A stretch of 64,000 bases of DNA, taken from Amorphophallus konjac. Taxonomy: Eukaryota; Streptophyta; Magnoliopsida; Alismatales; Araceae. Positions 21,887 through 32,261 of this stretch are shown piece after piece. Numbering within the stretch: the stretch's first letter is position 1; the number at the start of each line of letters is the position of its first letter. The notes below the pieces were generated by a model, which saw nothing but the letters and a program-made list of their open reading frames with translations, was not told the DNA's origin and searched no databases. Made by a program: the position numbers and the translations under genes. The stretch spans positions 266,623,519 through 266,687,518 of the forward strand of contig CM040118.1 in the NCBI GenBank assembly GCA_022559845.1, in the 5' to 3' direction.

Positions 21887-22099
21887 GAGCCCCCCTCAAA
21901 TATAAATGCAATAGAAGGCAAAACCCTAAACCCTGGAGATAAAGTGACGCAAACAACGCGTAATGCTTATAACCCCTAGCCGGAAGCGGCGCGGCGTTCC
22001 GACCTTTCGAAGAGGGGCCTTCTTGCAAAAATTCTTATAAGAGAATGAGTCTCTTATGTCAAATATAGAGTCATTCATAGTAATAGGCGGTGAAGATGA
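21887..22099. other. Antisense-gene 5' leader and the junction of the two Tat copies
   Basis: On the minus strand, the ~160 bases before ATG 21886 should be the leader or promoter of the antisense gene; no convincing TATA box at a normal distance was found. Homology of copy 2 to copy 1 begins abruptly at agagggagcaaatgacg (about 22098). The 70 bases before it (from about 22030) match neither arm and contain short inverted pieces (ttcttataagaga, gagtctctta). No TG/CA LTR terminus or TSD was found, so the joint looks like a rearrangement. Confidence 0.45.
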
Positions 22100-23350
22100 T
22101 AGCAGTGAAGAGGGAGCAAATGACGAAGGGGTCGTGGCCATGTCGGGGCACCGAGTGAGGTCGAAGGGGCGCAAGATGGAGGGGTCCGGTCCAAGCCGGT
22201 CAAGGTTGGAAGGTAGCAGGATGAAGCGACTCAATCGTAGCCGACCAAGGCCGGGGAGGTACGCGGCGAGGCAGCCCAGCCCGAGCCAACTGGTGGGGCC
22301 TTCGAGGCAAGGTCGCTCAGGGGAGGTGTCCCCGTCTCGGTAGGCCTGGAGAGGGTCTCTCCTCCCTCGACCAGTACCTTCAGCGTCCGTGCTCCTTTAT
22401 AGCGGAGGTGCCACTCCATAGCTTCGGGAGCCGTGCGAGGAGAGCTCAGGAAAAGTCCCCCCTCCACGCTTCTCGAGCGGATTATGGACGGTGGTCTGGT
22501 CTTGACCCAGCTAGGGGCCGAGGTAGTGGACGTGTATGCTTGGGCGGAGTCGGAACGGGAGACTCTTTCGTCGGCCCGTGGTGCGCTTGATCAGAAGGTC
22601 GAACGTTTGACCCTCGAACTTGGGGACCTTCACCGGGAGGTGGCCCCGCTTCGGGCACAAGTGCAGTCGAGCCAAGCGGAGGCTCGGTCGTTGGTTGAGC
22701 AGCTAGCCCAGGCTCATCGTATGGTCGATCTGAAGAATGAGCTCTTGGAGGCGGAGCGCAGAGTTCAGGTCGAGCGTGATGAGCAATAGAAGATCGTGCG
22801 GGAGGGGCTCGGGGACCGAGTTCGGGGGGCCGAGGATGCACGGATCGAGGCCGAGAGGAGGCTGTCTGAGTCAGAATAGAGGATAGCCGAGCTTGAGAGG
22901 AAGGTGGAGCTGGCCGGGGTGGAAGTGCTCGAGCAATATAAATGCTTAGAGGCTTACCACGAAGCTCTTCATACGATTGCCTTCCCCTACTATGAGTCGG
23001 GCTACCGTCGGGGCCTTCGGAAGGGCTTCTCCCAGGGCTTCCATTGGGCCATCATAGAGGCAGAAGCCCAAGCGTGTGGGCTCGTCTTCCCTACCAGGCA
23101 ACGCTATGACTCAGACTGGGGGTCTACCGACTCCTCTCACTATATGTCGAGCGAAGAGGGGAGTCGGGGGGCCTCAACCTCATCCGAGCGATCGCCAACT
23201 CCAGCAGCATCGGGAGGGCACGCGACCGAGACAGTTCCCACACAGGTGGGGTCAATGCCTGTGTCGACCATCGCCGAGAGTACCGGGGGTAGATCGTCTG
23301 GTGCTGAGGGGCCCTCATCTACCGAGCCTCGAGATGGGGCCGAGGCCTGA
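22100..23350 (+). pseudogene. C-terminal part of the Tat antisense gene, copy 2
   Basis: It is the counterpart of 7248-8445. An EGANDEG segment at about 22101 is followed by a frame break and the shared TAG at 22400-22402, then a coiled-coil region (22433-22789, ending at TAG) and a further frame (22904-23350) with MELAGVEVLEQYKCLEAY and a Ser/Thr-rich tail ending STEPRDGAEA-TGA. Two more in-frame stops (near 22788 and 22878) replace Trp- or Gln-type codons. The N-terminal domain is absent because homology stops at about 22098. Confidence 0.72.
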
Positions 23351-23720
23351 TGTACAAGCTCTTTCTTTCTTTTTCTTTTCCCTTATGTAGTTGTGAGAAA
23401 ACCTTTTTTGGAAAGTATAGTATCAGCCTTATTAAGTGCTGAATTGACTGTTTCTTACCGCCTTTAGCGTGATTTGACTATTATATCCGTAGTTGTTGGG
23501 GGAGGTGCCAATTTTTCTGTAGATATCGCGCGTGCCGATCTGTCAGATAACTGACATGGCATTGGCACCTTTCTGCTTTTCCATGCCGCCCTAAATGACT
23601 TACCACTTCGCGCATCCCGCTGGGGGGGATGTTGGGAAATGAGGTAACCGTCTCAGGGAAGGCACCTTTCGCATGTTTTTAAGGGGAGAGTCATTCAAGG
23701 CAATCATCTACTCGTTCAGC
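23351..23720. other. Non-coding spacer, Tat copy 2
   Basis: Inverted counterpart of 6879-7247. No coding frame is supported. Confidence 0.5.
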
Positions 23721-23730
23721 CTATAAAAGG
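23721..23730 (+). promoter_or_regulatory. TATA box of the putative antisense promoter in Tat copy 2
   Basis: CTATAAAAGG is preserved at the same distance (about 105 bp) from the mini-ORF ATG as in copy 1. Confidence 0.55.
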
Positions 23731-23830
23731 TCCGAGGGGCGTCTCCTCTTTCTTCCATCGCTTAAGGCCATCCGTGACGGTTTCTTCTTTCCTTTCCGCG
23801 AAAGCGTTGTGCTGTCGATCTCAGTAGAGC

Positions 23831-23914
23831 ATGGAAGGCGCTTCAGAAGATGATGATGCAGATGGCAGTAGGAGGGAGGCTCCAGCTACTCTAGTTTGGA
23901 AGAGGGTTCGATAA
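23831..23914 (+). CDS. Antisense 27-aa mini-ORF, copy 2
   Basis: ATG 23831 to TAA 23912-23914. It encodes exactly the same 27 residues as 6684-6767; both base differences are third-position and synonymous. It starts MEGASEDDDA and ends TLVWKRVR. It lies downstream of a TATA box and a pyrimidine-rich leader (tttcttctttcctttcc). No known family. Confidence 0.5.
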   Translation: MEGASEDDDADGSRREAPATLVWKRVR

Positions 23915-24522
23915 TCGGTGGTCGGTTTGGGAGAGGGTTTGACATGCTGGAGCATGTCGCCTTCATGCCCCTGACCCGCCGACGCTATCTTGAGGGGAGG
24001 GGGAGCTCTTCAAGCTTCCTTCTTTCACTGCTCGCCCAGCCCCCCTCATTTCTTTCTGCTGTCGATCCCATTGCGTAGAGGGGGAGCTCTTCAAGCTTCC
24101 TCTTCATTTGTCTTGGGTCGACTTCTTCCTTTTTTCTTTTGTTGTTTCCTCTCTTTCCCTCTTTCTTTCTTTATCCTTGCTCGCACCACTTAAGGGTGCT
24201 TGCTTTCTGTTCAGCTTCCATCCTCCTTCCAGAGAGTTGGCAAGGGAGGCCTTCTCTTATTTTTCTTCTTTTTCCTCCAATCCCTCTGGCACCTTTCTTC
24301 TGAGCTTCTCAAACCAACGGGGTCTGCTATCCCTTATCCGAGCCAGTTTCTGCGCTAGGCAGAGTCAGTGGCTAGACGTAGGAGTGCCTACCGAGTCAGC
24401 CGAGCGCTCTGCTCGTGTCATAGTACATGTGGATGTAATTTTTTGTTTGTTGATATGTATATTGTATTGGTTGCGGCATACTTGATGTGCACCAGAGTTT
24501 AATGAAAAGAGAGGAATGGCGT
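23915..24522. other. Non-coding region between the mini-ORF and integrase, Tat copy 2
   Basis: Inverted counterpart of 6039-6683, very pyrimidine-rich on the plus strand (tttcttt runs, 24120-24280). The long frame seen in copy 1 is broken here by stops near 24076. Confidence 0.5.
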
Positions 24523-25754
24523 TTATTCCACATTGCTTACATGTGCGTGCTTGCCAGATGATCGAAAGTAGAATTTGCGAAGTGTTGTCACGTTCCATGT
24601 CCGAGGGATGGGTGCTCCTTCCATGGTGGATAATCGATACGCCCCTTTCCTGAGCGTCTCGACCACTCGGTAAGGGCCTTCTCAGTTAGGGGCTAGCTTC
24701 CCCGCCGCTTCCAGTGGTCGAGATGCTTCGGCCTTTCTCAGGATGAAGTCCCCTGGCTGGAAATGTCTATCCCGGACTCTGGAGTTATAGTATCGAGTGA
24801 CGCGCCGTTGGTATTCCATTGCTTGGATATTTGCAATCTCTCGGATCTCGTCCGCTAGGTCGAGGTTTTCTAGCAGTTTCTGCTCGTTAACCTCAGGTTT
24901 GAAGTGGATGACTTGGAGAGAGGGATTGCTGACCTCCAATGGAATCATGGCTTCCGTGCCATATACCAGCTGAAATGGTGTTTCACCTATGGCCGTTCTT
25001 GGAGTAGTTCGATGCGACCATAGTACGCTCGGTAATTCCTCGAGCCAGCTTCCCTTGGCCTTGTCGAGCCTGGTTTTGATGCCTTTTAAGATAGTTTTCT
25101 TGGCATTCTAGACCAGTCTGTTAGTTTGAGAGTGGGCTACCGAAGTGAAGTGATTGCGAATGTTTAGGTCGGCACATCTGTCTCTGAAGTAATGAGAATC
25201 AAATTGTCGACTGTTATCGCTCACGATCACTCGGGGGACACCATAACGACAAATGATCGACTTCCAAACGAAACTCCATACGATTGATTCGGTGATCCTG
25301 GTGGTGGCCTCGGCCTCGATCCATTTGGTGAAGTAGTCGATGACGACGATGACGTACTTCTTCTGAGCCTGAGCCGTGGGGAATGGCCCCAAAATATCGA
25401 TCCCCCACCGAGCGAAGGGGTATGGCTCGGTAAGGGTGATGAGCTCCGCGGTGGGTTGGTGGATCAGATGGTCGAAGCGCGGACATCGGTCGCACTTCTG
25501 TACATAGGTCGTGCAGTCGCGCTGGAGAGTGGGCCACCAGTAACCTTGCCGAAGTAAGATCTGGGTGAGCGATCTTCCTCCTTGGTGTGCGCCGCAGATG
25601 CCTTCATGTACTTCCTGAACCGCTCGGCTGGCTTTGTCGGTGCTGATGCACTTGAGGAGGGGATCAGAGAAAGATCTACGGTACTAGGCATCATCTAGTA
25701 TGACGAAACGCCGAGCTTGCTACTTAAGTTTCCGAGCCTCCCGAGGGTTGGGGG
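24523..25754 (-). pseudogene. pol: Tat copy 2 integrase
   Basis: The minus strand gives HEGICGAHQGG and CTTYVQKC (HHCC zinc region), then ARWGIDILGPF and VIVSDNSRQF with both Asp residues. The catalytic Glu position is a stop (TAG at 25108-25110, in LV*NAKKT). The C-terminal part (DLADEIREIANIQAMEYQRRV, KLAPN*EGPYRVVE) has one more stop and reads to TAA at 24523-24525. At 25754 the gene is cut by the two-LTR element; its upstream part resumes at 31256. Confidence 0.86.
25750..25754 (+). repeat. TSD ggggg, left copy, of the two-LTR element
   Basis: The five G residues before tgatgtgaca recur at 31251-31255. Copy 1 has the uninterrupted site (gagccccccaaccc at about 4841). Confidence 0.8.
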
Positions 25755-28470
25755 TGATGTGACACAAACATCGGAGTCCAAAATTTTCTTTTTGTTTCAT
25801 TTTTTTTCCTTTTTTTTTCATTCTCCTTTTTTTACCTTCTATTTCTTCTTCTCTCTCCTTTTTTTTTGTCACCTTCTTTCTTTTTCTTTTTCTTCCCTGA
25901 ACTCCTCTTTTCATTTTTTTTTTCAAAAGAAATCACCATGCCCTTTTATCTTTCTTTTTTTAGAGCTTCACGAGAGAGGGAAGAGAATGATGAGATCATG
26001 GCAAGCCATGCATCTCACGTGAGAACATGGCAACCATGCACCTCACTCTTTGCATTTGTTTTTTTTTCTTCTGTTTCCTTCTCTAAGAAACGTAACGAGA
26101 GAGAGAGAGAAATGTGAGAGAGAAAGAAGAGAAGATAGATAAGAAAGAATACTCGGGTGAGAGACATGAAGAGAGAGAATAGAGAGGATGAGAGGGACTC
26201 TCTTATTTATATATATATAGATGATCATCTCGTAGAGAGAGAGGGAGGGAGGGAAGAGAGAGAGAGGGAGAGAGTGTGGGAGGTGGGGAATGACAGTTAC
26301 GACGGGGAGTGGGAATGACAGTTACGACGGGGAGGGGCACGGGAGTCGGGCGGGCAAACTGCAGCATCTGCCGGCATGCTTGGACAAGGCCGCCGACATG
26401 TTCGGAGGGGGGGGCACCATGCTCGGGGGTCACGGCGTGCTCAGGTGAGGGCGAGCACCGTGCTCAGAGGGGACACTAAGCTTGGGCGCCAGTGCATGGT
26501 CGGATGCCGCGCCCGAACGTGGTGTGCATGGCCGACTGCCATGCTTGCCATGCTCGGATGCGGGGGTGCTCGCTAGGCTTGGAGGGGCCGTGCTTGGAAC
26601 GGCAACCGGCAGAGGACCTCTTGGCGGTAACGGCGCTACAGGTGGTGACCGGAAGGGGCACCGTGGTGGCGTTGCCAGGGAAGGATGCTGCCGGCGTGGA
26701 CCGGACATACAAGGTTCTCGGAGACAATAGCAGCATGCCATCCAACATGTTCGTAGGCCCAGGTGGTCCCGACGGTGGAGGGCCATGCCATCGGGTGGCG
26801 AAAGGAGCCGGCGCCGCTGTAGATATAGGAGGGCGGCTGCTGCTACGACTGACGGAGCTAGTGAACTGACGAGGCAGGGCCGATGCCACGCTCCCGGGCG
26901 GGTCACCCTCCGACTGAAGCAATCATCCACAACTTGTTGGTCGTATTGGCGCATCGTCGAGGAGTTGGAGCGGCTGCCATCGCCCGTGGCATGTGGGAGT
27001 GCAAGTGCAGGTATGTGCGTTGATTGGGTAAGAGGGCTAGAGAGAGACCTGTGTGAGTGTAGGGAAGAGAGCAGGATGAGAGGGAGCTGCAAAAAGGGGG
27101 GGTCCGGGGGTGTAGGAGAGGGAGAGAGAGAGCCGCATGGGGGAAAGGGAGAGTGAGCAGTCAGGGAGGGAGAGGCCGGCGCGGACAGTGTGTGCAGTGG
27201 GTATAGAGAAGAGAGTGAGAGTAGTGTAGCGCAGAGAGAGGGATGAGAGGGCAAGGGGGAGAGAAGAGAGGAAGCTAGAGGGGGAGGGTGAGAGATCCGG
27301 CGGTGCAGCTAGCGAAGAGGAAGGGATGAGAGGGCAAGGGGAAGAGAAGAGCTGCGAAGGGGGATTAGCAGGGAGGAGGTGAGGAGTGGGAACCGGTGCG
27401 AGGGATCGGAGGTGGAGGGGTCACTTGCACTGTGAGTGTGACGGGAAGGGAGGCCCATGCGTGGGGTTGTGTGGGCGGAGGGCCGGGCTTGGCCTGGAGC
27501 TACTGGGCGTTTGCAGGACGAGGGAAGGGAGAGAGATGAGTAGCGAGAAGATGGGGGGGTGGAGGCTAAGAGAACGAGAGGGGGAGGGACGTGTGTGTGT
27601 AGAGAGAGAGAGGGAGAACCGAGAGGTGAAGGCAGGGAGAGGCCACGGAGGGCATGTGCAGGTAGAGAGAGAGAGAGAATTAGAGCTAAAGAGAGAAAGA
27701 GAGGGATGAGAGGGAGTTAGATGGGAAGGATGAGAGATCCTGAGAGATCTGGTGGTGCAGCGAAGTGGAAGGGAGAGAGTATGAGTATGGCCATGCGGAA
27801 GAAGTTAGAGGGTGAGGGGAGGGGAGAAGGGTGACTGCCATTGCAGGGAGAGAGGGGGTTGAGGGACGGAGGAAGGGGGTGGGGTAGCTTGGCCAAACCA
27901 TGGATGAAAAGGAGAAGCAACGAGAGGGGGGGAGGAGGAAGGGAAGGCCGGCGGCCAGGGGGGTTACAGGGAGATTGAGAGGGAGAGGAGAAGGCAGATA
28001 GGGGGGGGAGAGGGAGAGGCAAGAGAGGGCTAGAGAGAGGCCGCCTGCGAAGTGGGAAGTTTGGTGGGAGAGAGAGGAGGTAACGTGGGAGAGAAAGGAG
28101 GGGAGAGAGATAGGGGTAGTGAGAGTGGGGTTTCCCCATCTTTTCAAAAATTTAACTTCATTTCATTGCTTAAAATAAAGGTTACAGGACTCTTTTTATA
28201 GACTCCACAAGGAGACCAAAAGATAACTCATTAAAACTTCAACTAATACCTAACACTCATTATACCTCTAATTGGAAGATTAAAAGACACTATTAAAAAA
28301 AGACTCTTTCATGGATATAGCTTAAATCCTATAAAAAGAAAACACACATATTAGGCCTATACATGTGGCCCAATTAACATAAATATTTATTTGATAATTT
28401 TGTTGAAGCCGCTTGCCGATCCCGTCAGGTTCAACCATGAATCTTGAATCTCGAACCGACGATCCCGTCA
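25755..28470 (-). repeat. 3' LTR (minus strand) of the minimal element
   Basis: 2716 bp. On the plus strand it has T-rich sequence (25780-25930), GA-microsatellite and TATATA near 26100-26250, a G/C-rich middle (26260-27000), then long GA-rich tracts (27000-28120) and an AT-rich end. Overlapping long frames on both strands are by-products of this composition. The first 10 bp of the LTR on the minus strand (TGACGGGATC) recur about 43 bp further in (28418-28427). Confidence 0.88.
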
Positions 28471-28485
28471 AACCCCTCTGCTTGG
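28471..28485 (-). other. Polypurine tract of the minimal element
   Basis: The minus strand reads CCAAGCAGAGGGGTT immediately before the LTR start TGACGGG. Confidence 0.7.
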
Positions 28486-28550
28486 AGGAGGTTCGACCTC
28501 GAACCTTGTAGCTCAGGATCCCGGTCTGATGGAACAGCCCGATTCCCTAA

Positions 28551-28562
28551 GCTCTGATACCA
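28551..28562 (-). other. Primer binding site of the minimal element
   Basis: The minus strand reads TGGTATCAGAGC, two bases after the end of the right-hand LTR; it is complementary to initiator-Met tRNA. Confidence 0.9.
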
Positions 28563-28564
28563 TT

Positions 28565-31250
28565 TGATGTGACACAAACATCCGAGTCCAAAATTTTCTT
28601 TTTGTTTCATTTTGTTTCCTTTTTTTTTCATTCTCCTTTTTTTTACCTTCTATTTCTTCTTCTCTCTCCTTTTTTTTTGTCACCTTCTTTCTTTTTCTTT
28701 TTCTTCCCTGAACTCCTCTTTTCATTTTTTTTTCAAAAGAAATCACCATGCCCTTTTATCTTTTTTTTTTAGAGCTTCACGAGAGAGGGCAAGAGAATGA
28801 TGAGATCATGGCAAGCCATGCATCTCACGTGAGAACATGGCAACCATGCACCTCACTCTTTGCATTTGTTTTTTTTTCTTCTGTTTCCTTCTCTAAGAAA
28901 CGTAACGAGAGAGAGAGAGAAATGTGAGAGAGAAAGAAGAGAAGATAGATAAGAAAGAATACTCGGGTGAGAGACATGAAGAGAGAGAATAGAGAGGATG
29001 AGAGGGACTCTCTTATTTATATATATATAGATGATCATCTCGTAGAGAGAGAGGGAGGGAGGGAAGAGAGAGAGAGGGAGAGAGTGTGGGAGGTGGGGAA
29101 TGACAGTTACGACGGGGAGGGGCATGGGAGTCGGGCGGGCAAACTGCAGCATCTGCTGACATGCTTGGACAAGGCCGCCGACGTGTTCGGAGGGGGGGGG
29201 GGCACCGTGCTCGGGGGTCACGGCGTGCTCAGGTGAGGGCGAGCACCGTGCTCAGAGGGGACACTAAGCTTGGGCGCCAGTGCATGGTCGGATGCCGCGC
29301 CCGAACACCGTGCATGGCCGACTGCCATGCTTGCCATGCTCAGATGCGGGGGTGCTCGCTAGGCTTGGAGGGGCCGTGCTTGGAACGGCAACCGGCAGAG
29401 GACCTCTTGGCGGTAACGGCGCTACAGGTGGTGACCGGAAGGGGCACCGTGGTGGCGTTGCCAGGGAAGGATGCTGCCGGCGTGGACCGGACATACAAGG
29501 TTCTCGGAGACAATAGCAGCATGCCATCCAACATGTTCGTAGGCCCAGGTGGTCCCGATGGTGGAGGGCCATGCCATCGGGTGGCGAAAGGAGCCGGCGC
29601 CGCTGTAGATATAGGAGGGCGGCTGCTGCTACGACTGACGGAGCTAGCGAACTGACGAGGCAGGGCCGATGCCACGCTCCCGGGCGGGTCACCCTCCGAC
29701 TGAAGCAATCATCCACAACTTGTTGGTCGTATTGGCGCATCGTCGAGGAGTTGGAGCGGCTGCCATCACCCGTGGCATGTGGGAGTGCAAGTGCAGGTAT
29801 GTGCGTTGATTGGGTAAGAGGGATAGAGAGAGACCTGTGTGAGTGTAGGGAAGAGAGCAGGATGAGAGGGAGCTACAAAAAGGGGGGGTCCGGGGGTGTA
29901 GGAGAGGGAGAGAGAGAGCCGCATGGGGGAAAGGGAGAGTGAGCAGTCAGGGAGGGAGAGGCCGGCGCGGACAGTGTGTGCAGTGGGTATAGAGAAGAGA
30001 GTGAGAGTAGTGTAGTGCAGAGAGAGGGATGAGAGGGCAAGGGGGAGAGAAGAGAGGAAGCTAGAGGGGGAGGGTGAGAGATCCGGCGGTGCAGCTAGCG
30101 AAGAGGAAGGGATGAGAGGGCAAGGGGAAGAGAAGAGCTGCGAAGGGGGATTAGCAGGGAGGAGGTGAGGAGTGGGAACCGGTGAGAGGGAGGTGGAGGG
30201 GTCACTTGCACTGTGAGTGTGGCGGGAAGGGAGGCCCATGCGTGGGGTTGTGTGGGCGGAGGGCCGGGCTTGGCCTGGAGCTACTGGGCGTTTACAGGAC
30301 GAGGGAAGGGAGAGAGATGAGTAGCGAGAAGATGGGGGGGTGGAGGCTAAGAGAACGAGAGGGAGAGGGACGTGTGTGTGTAGAGAGAGAGAGGGAGAAC
30401 CGAGAGGTGAAGGCAGGGAGAGGCCACGGAGGGCATGTGCAGGTAGAGAGAGAGAGAGAATTAGAGCTAAAGAGAGAAAGAGAGGGATGAGAGGGAGTTA
30501 GAGGGGAAGGATGAGAGATCCTGAGAGATCTGGTGGTGCAGCGAAGAGGAAGGGAGAGAGTATGAGTATGGCCATGCGGAAGAAGTTAGAGGGTGAGGGG
30601 AGGGGAGAAGGGTGACTACCATTGCAGGGAGAGAGGGGGTTGAGGGACGGAGGAAGGGGGTGGGGTAGCTTGGCCAAACCATGGATGAAAAGGAGAAGCA
30701 ACGGGAGGGGGGGAGGAGGAAGGGAAGGCCGGTGGCCAGGGGGGTTACAGGGAGATTGAGAGGGAGAGGAGAAGGCAGATAGGGGGGGAGAGGGAGAGGC
30801 AAGAGAGGGCTAGAGAGAGGCCGCCTGCGAAGTGGGAAGTTTGGTGGGAGAGAGAGGAGGTAATGTGGGAGAGAAAGGAGGGGAGAGAGATAGGAGTAGT
30901 GAGAGTGGGGTTTCCCCATCTTTCCAAAAATTTAACTTCATTTCATTGCTTAAAATAAAGGTTACAGGACTCTTTTTATAGACTCCACAAGGAGACCAAA
31001 AGATAACTCATTAAAACTTCAACTAATACCTAACACTCATTATACCTCTAATTGGAAGATTAAAAGACACTATTAAAAAAAGACTCTTTCATGGATATAG
31101 CTTAAATCCTATAAAAAGAAAACACACATATTAGGCCTATACATGTGGCCCAATTAACATACATATTTATTTGATGATTTTGTTGAAGCCGCTTGCCGAT
31201 CCCGTCAGGTTCAACCATGAATCTTGAATCTCAAACCGACGATCCCGTCA
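28565..31250 (-). repeat. 5' LTR (minus strand) of the minimal element
   Basis: 2686 bp, near-identical to 25755-28470 with a few substitutions and short indels (for example a 30-bp-scale loss near 29115 relative to the duplicated tacgacgggga of 26296-26330). Confidence 0.88.
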
Positions 31251-31255
31251 GGGGG
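31251..31255 (+). repeat. TSD ggggg, right copy, of the two-LTR element
   Basis: Matches 25750-25754. Confidence 0.8.
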
Positions 31256-32261
31256 GCTCTTGAGAATCCCGGAGCCAGGATATGTAGGGGGTCCGCCAGT
31301 CGCTCGAGGGTGCTGGGTCAATGGTCATGAGCTCGGATTCGATGCTCGGTCGCTCGAGCTCTTCGAGGAAGACTGACCGAGTACCTTCAGGGTCGAGGGA
31401 GGAGGCCAGGCGAGAGAGGGCGTCCGCTCGGGAGTTTTCCTCCCAGGCTATCCGAACTACCTCAAAGCTCTCGAAGAGTCGGGCCATCTCCTTGACCACC
31501 TGGAGGTACTTGATCATTTGTCCTTTCTGAGCTTCGTAATCACCGTTAACCTGGCTAGTGACTAATTAGGAGTTGGTGTGGATCCTGACTCGCTCGGCCC
31601 CCAGTCGTCGAGCCATCTTGGCCCCCGAGATAACGGCTTCATACTTGTAGGCATTGTTGGACGCCTGGAAGTTAAATCTCAAGGCGTACCGCAACTAAGC
31701 TCCTTCGGGGGACTTGAGAAGGACACCGGCGCCGCTTCCGACCGAGTTGGAGGACTCATCAACTACAGGTCCCAAGTGGGCCTGGGCACAGGTGGAAGTA
31801 CCTCTTCAATCGGGACCGTGCTTTCGGTGATGAAATCTGCAAGGGCCTATCCCTTGATGGCCGAGTGGGGGCGATACGAAATGTAGAAGGCCCCGAGCAT
31901 GACGGCCCACTTGACGAGGCGTCCCGAGGCTTCAGGGTGAAAGAGAATCTTCTTCAGGGGTTTGCCGGTCAATACGATGATGGAGTTCCCTTGAAAATAG
32001 GGCCGGTGGCGCTTGACTGAGGTAACCAATGGTAGCACGAGTTTTTTGGTTGCGGGGTACCTTATTTCAGCCTCATTAAGCACCTTGTTGGTATAGTACA
32101 CCGGCCTCTCGACCCCCGCATCGTTCCTGACTAGGACCGAGCTCACTGTGGAAGGGGTCGCCGAGAGGTAAAGGTGTAGAGCTTCACCTGGGACCGGCTT
32201 GGACAGCACCGGAGGCAAGGCCAAGAATTCCTTGAGTTCGGCGAATGCCTTCTAACACTTC
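31256..32261 (-). pseudogene. pol: Tat copy 2 RNase H and archaeal-type RNase H
   Basis: On the minus strand: LPPVLSKPVPGEALHLYL, VYYTNKVLNEAEIRYPATKK and KRHRPYFQGNSIIVL (RT-linked RNase H), then the second RNase H ending EENSRADALSRLASSLDPEG. Its Arg codon CGA at NSRADAL is intact, which shows the stop in copy 1 arose by C-to-T. Several stops and small frame breaks lie between 31517 and 31850. The gene is cut at 31256 by the minimal element. Confidence 0.82.

Larger units (their letters stand above)
2397..22050 (+). mobile_element. Tat-lineage Ty3/gypsy element, copy 1 (nested host of other elements)
   Basis: The order PR-RT-RNaseH-second RNaseH-INT on the plus strand, without a chromodomain, followed by a long non-coding region and an antisense gene, is the Tat (Grande/Retand-like) organisation. 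The 5' LTR, gag and start of PR are separated from the rest by the LTR at 1-2396 and lie outside the window. The antisense gene is interrupted by the Sirevirus solo LTR plus Tekay element (8446-20622). No 3' LTR was recognised; the element meets oppositely oriented copy 2 around 22030-22100. The right boundary is approximate. Confidence 0.82.
25755..31250 (-). mobile_element. Minimal two-LTR element: 2.7-kb LTRs with only 94 bp between them
   Basis: Two nearly identical LTRs (25755-28470 and 28565-31250) are in direct orientation and end TG...CA (on the minus strand TGACGGGATCG ... TGTGTCACATCA). The 94-bp interior has an initiator-Met PBS next to one LTR and a purine tract next to the other, both oriented on the minus strand, and no gag or pol. 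The TSD is ggggg. It is therefore a complete but non-coding element, presumably moved in trans by another element's proteins. LTRs of this length with so small an interior do not fit the usual TRIM (short LTR) or LARD (long interior) definitions. Confidence 0.87.

Noticed and set aside
26430..30239. Long overlapping frames on both strands of the minimal element's LTRs
   Set aside because: They lie in GA-rich or GC-rich LTR sequence, occur in several frames at once, show no family motif and are simple consequences of base composition.
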